64,000 bases of DNA from Mesorhabditis belari (taxonomy: Eukaryota; Nematoda; Chromadorea; Rhabditida; Rhabditidae), in NCBI GenBank assembly GCA_958450365.1, contig CAUEEP010000489.1, forward strand, positions 41,555-105,554, in the 5' to 3' direction. The notes below the pieces were generated by a model. It made no database searches and had not been told where the DNA came from. It saw nothing but the letters and a program-made list of their open reading frames with translations. The position numbers were made by a program, and so were the translations under genes. This document shows, piece after piece, positions 1 to 12,500 of the stretch (within the stretch, counting starts at the first letter, position 1; the number at the start of each line of letters is the position of its first letter).

Positions 1-311
1 AGCAGCCTTGTTTGGGAACTTTTGGCGCATTCCCCATACAGTCAGGACCTGGCCCCTTTTGATTAATATTTATTGATTAATATTTAGTAATGAGCTTGCG
101 AGAGAACACTTCGATTCGGAAGCAGTCAAAAAATTTAAAAATTTTTCGATTCAAAACCAAAACCCTACCACGAAAGAGGAAACCGGAAATTGCCTGTAAA
201 ATGGGCAGAAGTCGTCAATAATAATGGAAATTATTTAGATAAATTTATGGTTTTGTGTTGAATAAATTTTAGCTCAAAGTCCCGAAGTTTTCAATTCACC
301 AACCCAATAGT
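1..311 (+). mobile_element. 3' end of a mariner-like element (truncated by window edge)
   Basis: The sequence carries the decayed C-terminal end of a mariner transposase; AHSPYSQDLAPFD (near 30-70) contains the third catalytic Asp. It ends in the inverted repeat tip ttcaattcaccaacccaata, the same tip that closes the fuller copy at 33366-34750. Positions 150-311 also match, inverted, the fragment at 24130-24470. Stop codons follow the Asp motif, so it is not functional. Confidence 0.8.
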
Positions 312-424
312 TTGGAAAATTAGAGAAATAGTGAAACCCCGGTTCCGAATTGAATTGTGAAGTGCTCATAAGTGGCATCGTCGCCCATTCGTGTCCACAA
401 TTTTGAGCTACCGGCCTGAAAAAT

Positions 425-862
425 GTATATATGTCGTAGCCGATTATGAATTTCAGCCGATTATGAATGAGCGGGTCTAGGAGCGTCCAACCATCAAGTA
501 TTTGGTATCATTCAACGCAGAATCATGAATAAATATGTTAAATTTTTTATATTAGAAAGATTGGATAAAAAGAAAAAAAATTATGGGGCCTCAAAGTTTC
601 CTCTTGAACAAACAGTTTTTTTGCTCTAATTTTTTTTCTTTTCACCAAATCTTTCTAATTTAAAAAATTTAGCATAATTATTAATGATTCTGCGTTGAAT
701 GATACCAAATACTTGATGATTGGACGCTCCTAGACGTTCCTAGACCCAAATACTTGATGATTGGACGCTCCTAGACCCAAATACTTGATGATTGGACGCT
801 CCTAGACCCAAATACTTGATGATTGGACGCTCCTAGACCCACTCATTCATAATCGGCTACGG
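425..862. repeat. Palindromic (foldback) MITE-like element with internal 30-bp tandem repeat
   Basis: The two ends are inverted copies (gccgattatgaatgagcggg on the left, its complement ending in cattcataatcggctac on the right). The arms share ggagcgtccaaccatcaagt and the poly-T/A interior. The right arm contains about four direct copies of a 30-bp unit (ccaaatacttgatgattgg...) at 708-841 where the left arm has one, so the amplification happened after the palindrome formed. No coding capacity. Confidence 0.75.
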
Positions 863-1059
863 GGGTCCCGCCGATTTTGAATGAAACGTTGTAGCGCCGA
901 CAATTTTTAACCTAAACTCACAAATTTGGTACCAATCGACGCAGAATTTAATTCGCTACAGGGTGATATAATATTGTCCTCATACATTAGAGGGTTTCTC
1001 TACTAGAAAGATTTGCCAAAAAATTTCATTCATAATCGGCTACGAAATATAAATTTCGA

Positions 1060-1625
1060 ATTTCTTTAAGCGATTTGGTTGAACGAAAAGTTTATGCGTT
1101 TTTTTTCGGAGACGATCTGAAACTCAATCAATTTCAACGTGGAATAGCTCGTTCGAAAGCTAATTATTAAGCGGATTCAATGCAAAAAAGTCTCTTATTG
1201 ATTGCGCTTTAAAGTTTAAAGTAAAGTGAATCGGCGTGATATCTATTGATCTATTGATCGATGGTTCGAGCCCACCCGCAACACATTTTTCAACTTTTTT
1301 ACTTTCAAAAGCGTAAGTTTAAATTTCTTGGGGTAATTTTTGCCTCTGATCTCGAAAAACATGTTTTTGGCCTAGTTTTGTTAAGAGAAAAACTGATAAA
1401 ACACTATTTTTGCACTTTTTACGGTCATTGCGATGAAGACCCATGTAAAAAAATGTTAAAACGCCATGAATCAATAAGGTTTTTTTCTTTCATTGAAATA
1501 GCTTGATAATTAGCTTTGGAAAGAGCTATTCCACGTTGAAATCGAGTCAATTTGAGACCGTCTCCGAAAAGAAAACGCACAAACTTTTCCTGCAAACTTA
1601 ATACCTTGTTTTCTGGTATACAAGT
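1060..1625. repeat. Inverted-repeat element with tRNA-like box in the centre
   Basis: About 110-bp imperfect inverted arms (1075-1200 and 1470-1605, sharing ggaatagctcgttcgaaagc and its complement). The central part contains ggttcgagccc, resembling an RNA polymerase III B box, and the motif aacatgtttttggcctag, which also occurs in the arms of the element at 41274-42775. I infer a diverged member of that family. The ORFs here are incidental. Confidence 0.5.
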
Positions 1626-2000
1626 GATCATCACAGCCGTGTCCCCATCGATTTCTTCATCTAAACAATGAGGATTTGATCTGTTGTGTTTGAAAGTTTA
1701 CATTTTATATTGATTTCCTCGTTTTCAACTCGACTAGCCGTCATTTTGCTGCGTTTTGCCGCTGGACCTTTAGCCTCTTTGTCCTAAAGTGATCATTAGA
1801 AAGTGAGATTTAAACGATGCAACGTTATTTTGATTTTTAAACGTTAACAATAAGATTACAATAAGAAAAACAACAATAAGATTACTTTAAATCCTTGCTG
1901 AGACTTCTTATAATAGCATTATAAATCTATCGGTTAAACCAGGGTTTTTTGTTTTTTTTGTGAACAGGGTTGATCGATCTGGATCTGATCTGATGCAGCC

Positions 2001-2480
2001 TTGACCCAGAAAAGTCTCCAGATCGCCATGAAACCAGGCCTGCATTCTGATCTTGCTTTAGGCCCGATTGAGACATTGCTGTTGCCTGAGATTAGGTTTG
2101 AGTCAAATCACTGGACTGAAATAAGTCTCTCAGGTCAACCATTCCATTCAATCTGGTTATTGGCTTTTTTTCTGGGTCCAGGGATGGACGAAAAAGCCAG
2201 CCAGGCCCAGGTTGGTTTCAAAAATAAAGCCAGACCAGCATCTGGCTTCTGGACTTGCTTTCCTGGCCTAGTCTGGTCTGGCCTGGCCTTGCTTGACCTG
2301 GCCTTGCTTGGCTTGGCCTTGCTTGGCCTGGCCCTACTTGTCCTGGCCTTGCTTTGCCTGGCCTTGCTTTGCCTGGCCCGAGGTGGGCTACCCTCTGGAC
2401 AAAATCTAGGCCGACTTTGGTCGACTCTAAAATCTAGGCTAATCCAAATCCTGACTTCTTGCCTGACCTGAACATTTCGT
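2001..2480. repeat. Imperfect CTGGCCTTGCTT-type tandem repeat
   Basis: Positions 2255-2385 are an imperfect run of cctggccttgctt units, preceded by diffuse related sequence. The open frame through it reads a leucine/alanine repeat (LALLGLALL) that reflects the 12-bp period and is not taken as a gene. It lies just 3' of the small gene at 2902-2488. Confidence 0.7.
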
Positions 2481-2487
2481 CTATCGT

Positions 2488-2902
2488 TTATTTCTCAAAA
2501 GCAACCTGATACAAAATATATCCAATCGATCGACCTATCGGCTGTCCTTTTCCGTGATTTGTTTGTAACTTCTGAATGTCTTTTCCGAGATCCTGAAAGT
2601 TCAAAAACATTTCAAAAGACATTTTCAAGAATTTACAGTATTTTTTCTTGAAAGTTACCTCCAAAAAGTGATGCGCAGTGGCTTTATGCAGGCTTTCTTT
2701 ATAGCTGAGCTCTTTCGAGTGAACGAGAGCCAAGAAACTAGAATTTCTCTTAGAAATACTTTTCTTTTAAAATTACCGTATTTGATAAGTGACAGAGGAC
2801 TTTGTGGCTGATTCCTTTTTACATAAAAACAATCGCTGTCGATCCCAATAGAACTTTTGTCCGTCTTTCCACATCTCAACCGGCCATTCGCAAACGGCTG
2901 AT
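2488..2902 (-). CDS. Three 3' ex­ons of an unrecognised protein gene
   Basis: I do not recognise the family. Three exon-like blocks sit on the minus strand with good nematode splice signals. They are about 2902-2823 (after aaatttcag; best frame reads CEWPVEMWKDGQKFYWDRQR), 2737-2659 (after attctag, ending GAG before gtaact; reads LVHSKELSYKESLHKATAHH) and 2592-2488 (after cttttcag; reads DLGKDIQKLQ, then ends YILYQVAFEK-stop). The last two join in phase 0. The first junction is unsettled: the best-fitting donor (CGATT before gtttttatg) is weak. The 5' end is missing. The gene fragment at 14318-14011 has the same orientation and could be its start, but its phase-0 donor does not fit the first block directly, so at least one further exon would be needed. 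Confidence 0.5.
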
Positions 2903-2939
2903 CTGAAATTTTTGATTTCCATAAACTAACTAGCAAAGA

Positions 2940-4414
2940 TGTTTTCTAAAAGATGTTCTTTGAGAAAAAGCTGTGATTCTTTTACTGATTCTTTTACTGA
3001 TCAATTTCTACATTTAAATCTTTTCCCAATTTTGGTTCAGTTATCAATTTGGAGCTACAAAAAGCTGACTTATTGTTTAAAAAGCGTTACTGCATCTTTT
3101 TGAATTACGATCTTCTAGAGGATCTTTTAGAAAATGGTTTAAGTGAATTGGCAATCAAAAGCGGGCTGTTTTTCATGAAATATTATAGATTTTCTTTTAC
3201 TGATCAATTTCTACATTTAAACCTTTTCCCAATTGATTTTCTCAATGAAATTTTCATCTTCAGTCACTCAAATCTTGACCGTTTCTTCGTTTTCTCTTAA
3301 CTAATAATATGGAATTATCAGAAAGCTTTAAAACTCTTATCAAATTGCGTTATGGTGTCAGAAATTGTGACTAATCTAGTCACACTTCCGCCTTTTTTGC
3401 TTAGAAAAAATTTAGACAAAATTTCCCCTACAAAAATAGTTTTTACATTAAACATTAATCCTTTTTCTTCTTTCCTTTAAAGTAATCAAATTCTGTACAA
3501 AATAACGAATGTTTTGAGTGAATTGAGTGCGCTAGAAAGAGTGCGTTTACGTTAGAGTAGTAAACTTCAATGAAAAACTCGATTTTTATCTTATAAGACG
3601 CAAAGTCCATGTCATAAATCGACTTTCAATAGCGATTTTTCTCTGATTTTTGGGGATAATATGTAATCGATTTTAGAGATTTAACCGGTTAATTCAGAAT
3701 TCAAAAATCTCTAACCATTTCTGAGTAAAGCGAGATCAAAGCTCAATCAAAATTCGAATCAAAAGCGAATCAAAGATCAAATCAAAATTGATTAGAAAGA
3801 ATCTGCTACTTTCTTTCAATAGAATCATTTAAAAGTTTTAGTTTAATTAAGCAGAAAGCCAGCCAGCCAGCCAGTAAAGTCAGAAAGTTTTAAAGAATTG
3901 AAAGCAATGATCAAATAATTTTCCCTCTAAAACTAGTTATTGAAATCTAGTTTGATTGTAAATTTGTAAACTTTTAAACACCATAATAAATCTTACATTT
4001 AAGATCTAAAGTTTGATTTATGCGTGAAACGTCGTTCAAACTATGCGTCTATTAAAAGCGCTGGTCCTTTTTTGGAGCTGGGAAGCCGGCTTTGGGAACT
4101 CGGGAAGCCGGCGAACTCGTCACCTCAACGACTTCTTGCTTAACGACTTCTTCCGAAGCCTTTACCAATGAGCTGCATCAACACGTGTTCCATGTCAAGA
4201 TAAACCCTTATGCTTTACTGTCTAACTGGTTCTTACTCTGCAATGATGGAAAGCGCGAGCATTTGTACTTGTTCAGCCATTCCTTTATCGTGATCACATT
4301 GAATTGATTCAACAGCGAATAAAAGCATTGGATATCTAAAAAAATTTGATTTTCATTTGTTTTTCGTTTTTCTAGAAGCTCTTCTCACAGAATTAGACAA
4401 AAAGTCGATACCAT
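2940..4414. other. AT-rich non-coding stretch
   Basis: No convincing exon. A short direct duplication (ctgatcaatttctacattta) occurs near 2998 and again near 3202. A cagc(cagc)n tract lies near 3855-3875. A plus-strand open frame at 4092-4307 has no splice or codon support. Confidence 0.6.
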
Positions 4415-4620
4415 AATTTCTCTAATAGTAGTGCACCCCCGCCCCCGAGTCGAGTCGATTTTACGGTTTCCAAGCTTTTGCAGAAGCCCAACACTCAAAT
4501 CCCCCACTAGATCTCATCGTCAGCTATATTTCCGACCCCACATCGATAGGTTCTGATAAGCTGTTCTCGAGATTTCGAGCAATTTAGGTAAGGCTCAGGG
4601 TGCACTACTATTAGAGAAAA
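4415..4620. repeat. MITE copy, TIR tctctaatagtagtgcacc
   Basis: Ends are inverted copies of tctctaatagtagtgcacc, and the body contains catcgtcagctatatttccg and ccccacatcgatagg. Same family as 6170-6283, 6285-6492, 9530-9680, 11095-11375 and 20272-20487. The family tip is taccgtatttctctaatag and the cleanest copy is in the scramblase intron. Confidence 0.7.
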
Positions 4621-5623
4621 AACGACTAATAAATTTAGAGATTAGGACTATCTAGAATTGCTTTAAAGAAAACTAGAATCATTGACGAATCACTGACCTT
4701 TTATATACAAGATATGCATCGTCTCTCTGTTGTTTCTCCTCTGGCCAATGAATATCGAAATCTAGTGAATGATTGACGAAAGTTGGCACAAAATAGAGAC
4801 GAGCCAAGTTTTGACGTTCTAAAAGATAGAGAAGATTAATGTAATCAAAGATTATTGAAATCAAAGATTATTGTAATCAATAAATACTTAAACGAATCGC
4901 ATAATCAAAAGCTGAGGAAAGCATTTTATCAACGAAAGATTAGCAAAAGGTTAAGCAAAGCAGCAAGCAAATTTCAAGTCTATCTTTTGCTATTCATTTA
5001 AATGATTATCAATAGGTATACAATGAAAAAAACAAGATTTAATCACTTCAACAACAAATTTTTCAAATGAAAGATAGAGCTTTGAAGATTCTATCTCTAA
5101 TGCGAAAAAAAATAGCTATTGAAGTGAGCACAAGTCGCTTTTCTGTTGTAAACCTATTGAGAATCATATAAATGAATAGCAAAAGTTAGACTTGACCTTT
5201 GCTTTAGCCTTTTACTATTCTTTCGTTGATAAGATGCTTATTTTAGCTCTAACTTTTCGTGAATTTAGAGCCTTTTTTTGAGTGAGAATTGCGAAATTCA
5301 AGGTAACAGTTTCTTGGAAAAACTTTGAATGAAACGGATTTAACTAAAGTATTCTTGTTTTTAAGTATTCGTGAAAGCTGTTGTTTGAAAGCTGTCAAAT
5401 TAAATCAAAAGCCAACGTTCAACTAGTTGTTTCAAAGTGAGCAAATCGTTCGCGAGATATTGAATCCATTCCAATTGATGTTCTGGGCTGAAAATCGTGA
5501 TTTTAAACGTTGAAACTTGGAACAGGATGGCGCTTGGTTTCACGTAGGTAGCCTAACTTTAACTCAAATTTCCTCGGACTTAAAAAAAGAGCTGGAAATT
5601 CTCAAAAAGCTTTCCAAATTGTG

Positions 5624-5990
5624 CACACTCAGCCGGGTGTGGGTGGGTGTGGGTTCTCAGCCGGTCCTCCTACTCGACCCCTTTCTGGCAGCCGACGTGC
5701 TATGGGGGCGATATAAAGCACAAATTCTTGTTCAGCATCATGGCAGGGCTGGGTCCCGGCCTGAGTCAGAAAAAGACTCGGTAAAATCCCATGGTGCGGC
5801 GTGCTTGCGTCGGTTGGAAGGATACACCATGGTAAGGCGCGGCTCCCGGGGTAAACCCTAGCCGAGTGACCCCCCGGCTTCCACCGTGGCACAGGGGAGG
5901 CGTAGGGGGGAAAATTACTATCCCCCCTGACTCATTGACAGCAGCAGGGATAGGCAAGAAGTACCCCCTGCCTCCTGGTCAATAATTCCT
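5624..5990. other. GC-rich unit of unknown nature
   Basis: A block far richer in G+C than its surroundings (ccgggtgtgggtgggtgtgg, aggcgcggctcccggggtaa, cgagtgaccccccggcttcc). It is present again at 10690-11040. Several overlapping short frames on both strands are open, as expected for GC-rich DNA, but none shows splice signals or a known motif. It could be a structured RNA or the GC-rich core of a repeat. I cannot tell which. Confidence 0.4.
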
Positions 5991-6169
5991 GTGAAAGTGT
6001 GTGTGTATTTTTTGCATTTTTGGCGGCGGCCAATTTTCTTCGCTTCAGTTTTTAGATAGAAGATTAGAAAGAAGAAAGAAAGAAAGGAAATTATTTATTA
6101 CTCAGCATAATAAATAATTTCATAATAAAAAGGTATTAAAGAAGTTCGCAAAGGTAGAGTAAAAGATCT

Positions 6170-6492
6170 ACCGTATTTTCTCTAATAGTAGTGCACCGAG
6201 ATGCGAGAGCGTCGCCTAAGTTGCTCGAAATCTCGAGAACCTATCGGCTCGGCCCGGTGCACTACTATTAGAGAGAAGACGGTAATTACCGTGTTTCTCT
6301 ATTAGTGCATCCAAAGCCTCGCCTAAATTCCTCGAAATCTCGAGAACCGCTTATCAGCACCTATCGATGTGGGGTCGGAAAATGTAGCTGACGATGAGAT
6401 CTAGTGGGGGATTAGAGTGTTGAGCTTCTGTGAGAACCTAGAAACGGTAAAATAGTCATCAACTCGGCTGGGTGCACTACAATTAGAGAAAA
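6170..6492. repeat. Two adjacent MITE copies of the taccgtattt family
   Basis: 6170-6283 is a short hairpin (ctctaatagtagtgcaccg ... ggtgcactactattagag). 6285-6492 is a longer copy carrying atcagcacctatcgatgtgg and ending in tgcactacaattagagaaaa. They lie back to back within segmental copy 1, with the counterpart at about 11095-11375. Confidence 0.65.
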
Positions 6493-6837
6493 TACGGTAA
6501 CTTAAAAGTCTAATGTTCCGTTTGGAACATCCCTGGCATCCCTGGCAAAACTCCGGCCCGAATCTGAAGCTGGTGCACTGAATTCACGGCTGTTGTCCCA
6601 AAGTCTATCTGTAAGTCATCTATCAAGTTTTGAACCTAATTCCATCGCTATTGAATTGCAAATGAGAATCTTCTCAAGGGAATTGACTTTCTATATTCAA
6701 ATTGTTGATTAAATTTAGATTACAGTACTAAATTTGAAAACACTGGTTCATTTTCAGCTTTGAAACCCAAACCAAGATGTTTTCCTGGGCCCAGCTTTTC
6801 ACTGGGTTTAATTTGCGCTTTGAAACTCTCAAAAATC

Positions 6838-7440
6838 AAATCCCAGTCTTTTGGTAGACTTTTACTCAAAACAAATGATAAATGCTCTATTCAGTTTATC
6901 ATTTTTCCTTTAAATCGATGATTTCAATATGCCAGAAAGGATGCGTTCACGTTTTTTCCCGCACAAAGCACAGATCTTTTCACAAACCGTTGCTGCTTCC
7001 ATTCATCGCCTTGATTTCCTTGAGTTGCAACGAAATTCTCGAGAATTCCCCACCAATAAGTGGCATCGAAATGAACGGATTCGTGCGTATTCTAAAGTTT
7101 AAATTTAAATCTAATTTTGCTCATCAATCTCGACAAATTTAAACTCGTCAAATTTCATTTCAAAATCTTTGACGATTCAAATTTTGCTTAAATTTCTTAA
7201 TTTCTTAATTTTGTTTTGAAACTTTAGCAAGAAAATCTTTATCTTTGCTCGCAAAAATCAAAAGAAAGAAGCAATTATTGAGTTTTTTTTCGTTTTCTAT
7301 TAAGCAAACCTCGAGAAAGAAAAAACTTTTTATTTTTAATCCGAGCTGAAAAGTGGCAACAAAATTTTTCGAAAAATACCTGCATTGTCGATGCAAAAAT
7401 GAAAAGTGAACATTGTGAAACCGAAGCAGAATATAAACGA
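6838..7440. repeat. Repeat unit B, copy 1 of 3
   Basis: Shared with 8822-9450 and 11866-12490 (marker aggatgcgttcacgtttttt, then ccttgagt, then tcgatgcaaaaatgaaaagt). The 86-105 residue frame read through each copy changes its C-terminus with small indels and carries no known motif, so I treat the unit as non-coding repeat. The tandem ggcctagtaggcctagtcgt array at 7495-7640 follows only this copy. Confidence 0.65.
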
Positions 7441-7494
7441 AAGAAGAGAAGTTTTTTTATCAGAGATTCCCTTTTTAGCCTTTTCAGAGATTTT

Positions 7495-7645
7495 TAGTAG
7501 TTTGGCCTAGTAGGTCTAGTAGGCCTAGTAGGCCTAGTCGTTTGGCCTAGTAGGCCTAGTAGGCTTAGTCGTTTGGCCTAGTAGGTCTAGGAGGCCTAGT
7601 CGTTTGGCCTAGTAGGTCTAGTAGTAGCTTTGGCTAGATTAACCT
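7495..7645. repeat. Minisatellite, ggcctagta(g) units
   Basis: Imperfect tandem run of ggcctagtagg and ggcctagtcgttt units. It lies between unit B and unit C of segmental copy 1 and is absent from copy 2, so it arose after the duplication or was lost from the second copy. Confidence 0.75.
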
Positions 7646-8552
7646 TGGCGAAACTAGGGTTGGCTTGGTCTAAAGCTTGACCAAATCCCTGGCTTGGCTA
7701 TATCTCTTCAAAACTCGACAATTTTTAAACTACAAGTTCACCGAAACCCACCATATATTGCTGACGTGCTTGCAATTTGGCCTTTGCCGAGATTGCGGTG
7801 ATTTGAGATATTTTTCCGTGACATCATGTATCATTTCATTGAAACAATCTCTAGAATGAGCTTTTGTTTTCGTTTAAAATTTCTTAGGTTTCTTAAAGTT
7901 TCTTTCTTAAGAAAACTGACTCTGATCCAAAGAGTGGATTAACTTCATTTTCCTCCATCTTCTCAATCTCTCTTCTTTCTTGTCGTACAACGAAGAAACA
8001 CCGTCGCGACCAATTGGAAAAAAGAAGACTTTGATACCAGTGGTATTATTCTCTTCTTTTACCTAAATTGTAATTGTACTGTGTCGTGTCGCCTGTTTGC
8101 ATGTGGCTGAAAAATCGAATCAAGCTCTATTTGGTATCATTTGAAAGCCTGAAATGTCCTCTTTACAATGATATAAAAAAGTTAACTCTAATCTAATCTC
8201 CAGACAAAGTTATAGGGGTTCAAAGTGTGACGATCCGTGCAAAATACTGGAAACAGGAATTCCAATGCAGAGATGACAAAGTTGCATTTTTAAAATCACT
8301 TTATTCAACAATTCAATCAAAATTCGAAATTATAGCATCTTTAGCTCTTTTCCATTCGAATAATTCGCACTTTTTCTCCTTTTTCTTTCAATTTTTCTGT
8401 GTAAACGATGAGTTGATTTTTCTTTGTGAGAATAGCTCTCATCTTTTTCAAATCTACTCCATCTGGCAATTGATGAGTTTCAGAAAAAAGCGTTCTCATT
8501 GACCACTTTGCCTAAAATTCGTTTTTCTTTAAAAGCAAAAAAATTTGCCGCC

Positions 8553-8612
8553 TCCGGGGATCGAACCAGCACCCTCCGCCTTGGAACCAAGCTCGCTAGC
8601 CACTAGGCTATA
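8553..8612 (-). repeat. tRNA-like (SINE-type) sequence
   Basis: On the minus strand there is an A-box-like tagcctagtggctagcg followed by a B-box ggttcgatccc at tRNA spacing. The acceptor stem does not close, so this is a tRNA-derived unit and not a functional tRNA. The identical copy at 13678-13737 is part of the segmental duplication. Confidence 0.55.
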
Positions 8613-8821
8613 AAAACTTTAGCATATTGTTCTAAACTAAATATTTCTAAGTACACTGTGACATCCAGATCCCAAGAATAACATTTTATTTAAGCTGAAT
8701 TGCATTGTTTTTGGCAAGAAAATGTCTTTGATCGAGATCCACCCATAATATGAAGCTAGAATATAAATTGAGCTAAAATCAAATGTTCTTCTTTTAAGCT
8801 GGATATCACAGTAGCTATTTG

Positions 8822-9450
8822 AAACTCTCAATAATTAAATCCTAGTCTTTTGGTAGACTCTTTACTCAAAACAAATTATAAATGCTCTATTCAGTTTATC
8901 ATTTTTCTTGTAAATCGATGATTTCAATATGCCAGAAAGGATGCGTTCACGTTTTTTCCCGCACAAAGCACAGATCTTTTCACAAACCGTTGCTGCTTCC
9001 ATTCATCGCCTTGACTTCCTTGAGTGGCGACGAAATTCTCGAGAATTCCCCACCAATAAGTGGCATTGAAATGAACGGATTCGTGCGTATTCTAAAGTTT
9101 AAATTTAAATTTAAATCTAATTTTGCTCATCAATTTAAAACTCGTCAAATTTCACAAAAATTTCATTTCAAAATCTTTGACGATTCAAATTTTGCTTAAA
9201 TTTCTTAATTTCTTAATTTTGTTTTGAAATTTTAGCAAGAAAATCTTTATCTTTGCTCGCAAAAATCAAAAGAAAGAAGCAATTATTGAGTTTTTTTTTC
9301 GTTTTTTATTAAGCAAACCTCGAGAAAGAAAAAACTTTTTATTTTTTTGAAATATTTTTAATCCGAGCTGAAAAGTGGCAACAAAATTTTTCGAAAAATA
9401 CCTGCATTGTCGATGCAAAAATGAAAAGTGAACATTGTGAAAACCGAAGC
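8822..9450. repeat. Repeat unit B, copy 2 of 3
   Basis: This extra copy of unit B is inserted between the end of segmental copy 1 and the start of copy 2, so the order along the DNA is A-B-C-D-B-A-B-C-D. It is closest to the copy at 11866-12490 in its 3' part (shared tttttttgaaatatttttaa). Confidence 0.65.
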
Positions 9451-9523
9451 AGAACATCCCTGACTCATCTGTTTACGGACTATCTAGAATTGCTTTAAAT
9501 TAGTTAGCATCATATTAGTTTAC

Positions 9524-12500
9524 GGTTTCCAAGCTTTTGCAGAAGCCCAACACTCAAATCCCCCACTAGATCTCATCGTCAGCTATATTTCCGACCCCAC
9601 ATCGATAGGTTCTGATAAGCTGTTCTCGAGATTTCGAGCAATTTAGGTAAGGCTCAGGGTGCACTACTATTAGAGAAAAAACGACTAATAAATTTAGAGA
9701 TTAGGACTATCTAGAATTGCTTTAAAGAAAACTAGAATCATTGACGAATCACTGACCTTTTATATACAAGATATGCATCGTCTCTCTGTTGTTTCTCCTC
9801 TGGCCAATGAATATCGAAATCTAGTGAATGATTGACGAAAGTTGGCACAAAATAGAGACGAGCCAAGTTTTGACGTTCTAAAAGATAGAGAAGATTAATG
9901 TAATCAAAGATTATTGAAATCAAAGATTATTGTAATCAATAAATACTTAAACGAATCGCATAATCAAAAGCTGAGGAAAGCATTTTATCAACGAAAGATT
10001 AGCAAAAGGTTAAGCAAAGCAGCAAGCAAATTTCAAGTCTATCTTTTGCTATTCATTTAAATGATTATCAATAGGTATACAATGAAAAAAACAAGATTTA
10101 ATCACTTCAACAACAAATTTTTCAAATGAAAGATAGAGCTTTGAAGATTCTATCTCTAATGCGAAAAAAATAGCTATTGAAGTGAGCACAAGTCGCTTTT
10201 CTGTTGTAAACCTATTGAGAATCATATAAATGAATAGCAAAAGTTAGACTTGAACTTTGCTTAGCCTTTTACTAACCTTTCGTTGATAAAATGCTTATTT
10301 TAGCTCTAACTTTTCGTGAATTTAGAGCCTTTTTTTGAGTGAGAATTGCGAAATTCAAGGTAACAGTTTCTTGGAAAAACTTTGAATGAAACGGATTTAA
10401 CTAAAGTATTCTTGTTTTTAAGTATTCGTGAAAGCTGTTGTTTGAAAGCCGTCAAATTGAATCAAAGCCAATCAAAAGCCAACGTTCAACTTGTTGTTTC
10501 AAAGTGAGCAAATCGTTCGCGAGATATTGAATCCATTCCAATTGATGTTCTGGGCTGAAAATCGTGATTTTAAACGTTGAAACTTGGAACAGGATGGCCC
10601 TTGGTTTCACGTAGGTAGCCTAACTTTAACTCAAATTTCCTCGGACTAAAAAAAGAGCTGGAAATTCTCAAAAAGCTTTCCAAATTGTGCACACTCAGCC
10701 GGGTGTGGGTGGGTGTGGGTTCTCAGCCGGTCCTCCTACTCGACCCCTTTCTGGCAGCCGACGTGCTATGGGGGCGATATAAAGCACAAATTCTTGTTCA
10801 GCATCATGGCAGGGCTGAGTCCCGGCCTGAGTCAGAAAAAGACTCGGTAAAATCCCATGGTGCGGCGTGCTTGCGTCGGTTGGAAGGATACACCATGGTA
10901 AGGCGCGGCTCCCGGGGTAAACCCTAGCCGAGTGACCCCCCGGCTTCCACCGTGGCACAGGGCAGGGGGGAAAATTACTATCCCCCCTGACTCATTGACA
11001 GCAGCAGGGATAGGCAAGAAGTACCCCCTGCCTCCTGGTCAATAATTCCTGTGAAAGTGTATTTTTTGCATTTTTTGCATTGCTCGGCACTCGTGCACTC
11101 GGCCGGGTGCACGGGTGCACTATTAGAGAGAAGACGGTAATTGTTTCTCTGTTTCTCTGTTCGTGTTTCTCTATTAGTGCATCCAAAGCCTCGCCTAAAT
11201 TCCTCGAAATCTCGAGAACCGCTTATCAGCACCTATCGATGTGGGGTCGGAAAATGGACGATGAGATCTAGTGGGGGATTAGAGTGTTGAGCTTCTGTGA
11301 GAACCTAGAAACGGTAAAATAGTCATCAACTCGGCTCGGCTGGGTGCACTACAATTAGAGAAAATACGGTAACTTATGTTCCGTTTGGAACATCCCTGGC
11401 AAAACTCCGGCCCGAATCTGAAGCTGGTGCACTGAATTCACGGCTTTTCCCTTCTTTGTCCCAAAGTCTATCAGTCTTGATGACTTAAAAGCCTAAGCCT
11501 TGCTGTAAGTCATCTATCAAGTTTTGAAGTTTTTATCTTCCAATTTTTCTTCCAATTCCCGTTTTTCACTCTCTTTTTGATTTTAAAGTCTTCACCAAAG
11601 GAGAAAACTTTTCTTTACTGTAATTGAGTTTTCCCGTTTGTAAGTCATCAATCAAGTTTTGAATCTAATTCCATCGCTATTGAATTGCAAATGAGAATCT
11701 TCTCAAGGGAATTGACTTTCTATATTCAAATTGTTGATTAAATTTAGATTACAGTACTAAATTTCACAATACTGGTTCATTTTCAGCTTTGAAACCCAAA
11801 CCAAGATGTTTTCCCAGCAGGGCCCAGCTTTTCACTGGGTTTAATTTGCGCTTTGAAACTCTCAAGAATCAAATCCTAGTCTTTTGGTAGACTCTTTAAT
11901 CAAAACAAATGATAAATGCTCTATTCAGTTTATCATTTTTCCTTTAAATCGATGATTTCAATATGCCAGAAAGGATGCGTTCACGTTTTTTCCCGCACAA
12001 AGCACAGATCTTTTCACAAACCGTTGCTGCTTCCATTCATCGCCTTGATTTCCTTGAGTTGCAACGAAATTCTCGAGAATTCCCCACCAATAAGTGGCAT
12101 CGAAATGAACGGATTCGTGCGTATTCTAAAGTTTAAATTTAAATCTAATTTTGCTCATCAATCTCGACAAATTTAAACTCGTCAAATTTCACAAAAAATT
12201 TCATTTCAAAATCTTTGACGATTCAAATTTTACTTTAATTTCTTAATTTTGAAATTTTAGCAAGAAAATCTTTATCTTTGCTCGCAAAAATCAAAAGAAA
12301 GAAGCAATTATTGAGTTTTTTTTCGTTTTTTATTAAGCAAACCTCGAGAAAGAAAAAACTTTTTATTTTTTTGAAATATTTTTAATCCGAGCTGAAAAGT
12401 GGCAACAAAATTTTTCGAAAAATACCTGCATTGTCGATGCAAAAATGAAAAGTGAACATTGTGAAAACCGAAGCAGAATATAAACGAAAGAAGAGAAGTT

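Larger units (their letters stand above)
4463..8820. repeat. Segmental duplication, copy 1
   Basis: Collinear with 9524-13947 at near identity over long stretches. Examples: the same 61-residue spurious frame at 4864-4679 and 9923-9738, the GC-rich unit at 5624-5990 and 10690-11040, and the tRNA-like unit at 8553-8612 and 13678-13737. Indels distinguish the copies (gtgtgtgtat at 6000 versus a single gtgtat in copy 2; extra sequence at 11450-11640 in copy 2). No gene is recognised inside. Confidence 0.8.

Noticed and set aside
4092..4307. 71-residue plus-strand frame
   Set aside because: No splice sites, no codon or family support, and it lies in otherwise non-coding AT-rich DNA.
6882..12176. 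86-105 residue frames repeated three times (MLYSVYHFS...)
   Set aside because: The three copies diverge by frame-changing indels at their ends and have no motif; treated as repeat unit B.
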